Assembly: GCF_900103975.1 (NCBI RefSeq)
Contig: NZ_FNIR01000006.1
Span: 186,001 to 250,000, forward strand
Reading direction: 5' to 3'
Length of the DNA stretch: 64,000 nucleotides
From: Klenkia soli
GTDB lineage: Bacteria > Actinomycetota > Actinomycetes > Mycobacteriales > Geodermatophilaceae
Shown here: positions 63,297-64,000 of the stretch, one piece after another
How positions within the stretch are numbered: position 1 is the stretch's first letter
How the letters are laid out: each line of letters opens with the position of its first letter
Made by a program: the position numbers and the translations under genes
Notes under the pieces: generated by a model
Databases searched by the model: none
What the model was told of the DNA's origin: nothing
Seen by the model: only the letters and a program-made list of their open reading frames with translations

Positions 63297-64000
63297 CGCG
63301 GTGGGCTCCTTCCTGGGTCCGCAGCTTGCGGGCGATGCGGAGGCTGAGCGAGCGGTCGAAGGCGATGGCCGCCAGCAGCAGGGCGCCGGCGATGGCATCG
63401 GTCCAGAAGCCGGAGATGCGGCTGGAGACCAGGGCCTGGTCGATCGTGTTGAGCAGGACGGCGGCCAGCGCGGCGCCGATCACGGTCCCGCTCCCGCCGA
63501 AGATCGCGACCCCGCCGACGACGACCGCGGCGACGACCAGGAACTCGTAGCCGCGCCCGGCGGTGACGTCGACCTGGGCGAACAGCGCGACGAAGAGGGC
63601 GCCGGTGAGGCCGGCGAGGGAACCGCTGACCAGGAAGGCGGTGAAGACCCGCTTCTGGGTGGGGATGCCGGCGAGCTCGGCGGCGTCCGGGTTGGAGCCG
63701 ATGGCGTACAGGTCGCGGGCCGACCGGAAGGACCGCATCGCGTAGGCGGCGACCAGCACGACGACCAGCACCAGGAGGAACAGGACCGGGACGCCGAGCA
63801 CGGTCTCGAACCCGATCCGCTGGAAGCCCCGCGGGATGGACTGCGGGTTGATGATCACGCCGTCGACGAGGAGGCCGTCCAGCCCCCGGATGACGTACAG
63901 CCCGGCGAGGGTCACCACCAGGCTGGGGACCCGGAACAGGGTGACGACGGCACCGTTCACCGCGCCGAAGAAGGCGCCGACCGCGATGCCCACGACGAAG
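63289..64000 (-). CDS. rhaP: Rhamnose ABC transporter, permease (partial, N terminus outside window)
   Basis: The last 237 codons of a second BPD_transp_2 permease; the gene continues past base 64000. Visible helices include SLVVTLAGLYVIRGL, VLFLLVLVVVLVAAYAM, FTAFLVSGSLAGLTGALFVA and EFLVVAAVVVGGVAIFGGSG, with the family segment GSNPDAAELAGI before the coupling helix. Its stop overlaps rhaQ by 8 nt. No ABC ATPase (rhaT) or rhamnose regulator is in the window; both are expected further right. Confidence 0.9.
   Translation of the reverse strand, partial: FVVGIAVGAFFGAVNGAVVTLFRVPSLVVTLAGLYVIRGLDGLLVDGVIINPQSIPRGFQRIGFETVLGVPVLFLLVLVVVLVAAYAMRSFRSARDLYAIGSNPDAAELAGIPTQKRVFTAFLVSGSLAGLTGALFVALFAQVDVTAGRGYEFLVVAAVVVGGVAIFGGSGTVIGAALAAVLLNTIDQALVSSRISGFWTDAIAGALLLAAIAFDRSLSLRIARKLRTQEGAHRDV

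Overview
The window is chromosomal DNA of a very high-GC actinobacterium. GTG starts, 1-4 nt stop/start overlaps and GC-rich third codon positions are pervasive. The block hrcA-dnaJ-rsmE...phoH-ybeY-CNNM-CDA-like...era-recO-uppS, the smtB-zur pair beside glyS, and dnaG with its small partner match the order known from Mycobacterium and other Actinobacteria. The encoded proteins most resemble Geodermatophilaceae (Blastococcus/Modestobacter/Geodermatophilus); this placement is inference. No phage, IS element, CRISPR array or integrase was seen, and no gene-free stretch exceeds 300 bases.

Layout. 1-2.0 kb: end of selA and complete selB. 2.0-8.0 kb: PH-like protein, a GNAT gene broken by an in-frame amber codon, enoyl-CoA hydratase, hemW, an MpaB-type oxygenase and recQ. 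8.0-11.4 kb: ABC exporter plus histidine kinase plus response regulator (module 1). 11.5-15.6 kb: a Pip/YhgE-repeat protein divergent from a LacI regulator, and a DUF559 protein. 15.8-28.2 kb: heat-shock and housekeeping block (CIRCE-hrcA-dnaJ, rsmE, HIT, phoH, ybeY, CNNM, era, recO, uppS). Into it is set, on the other strand, a tryptophanyl-tRNA synthetase preceded by a tandem-Trp leader peptide. 28.2-38.4 kb: signalling region with two paralogous PknB-type kinases, an atypical kinase-like protein, an FAD/4-TM/FHA operon and a cation/proton antiporter. 38.5-41.0 kb: zur, smtB and glyS. 41.0-41.9 kb: methyltransferase gene flanked by two long inverted repeats. 42.0-47.9 kb: module 2 (same architecture as module 1), dusB and two secreted-domain proteins. 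47.9-54.3 kb: YdcF, dnaG, tRNA-Asn, a GAF-SpoIIE phosphatase and a CPBP protein. 54.3-64 kb: L-rhamnose operon on the minus strand, running off the right edge.

How the parts work together. The rhamnose operon encodes a two-permease ABC importer with lipoprotein binding protein, mutarotase, isomerase, kinase and a fused aldolase/dehydrogenase, a complete route from rhamnose to DHAP and lactate. Its ABC ATPase must lie outside the window. The two ABC-two-component modules look like ancient duplicates. In both, a TGAC-N4-GTCA palindrome ends exactly 59 nt before the ATG of the first gene. The trpS leader (MFARPTTWWQLLAQL, no 5' UTR predicted) with competing GC-rich stems indicates ribosome-mediated attenuation of an auxiliary TrpRS. 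SmtB keeps a full alpha-5 zinc site, and a Zur-like box lies in its promoter.
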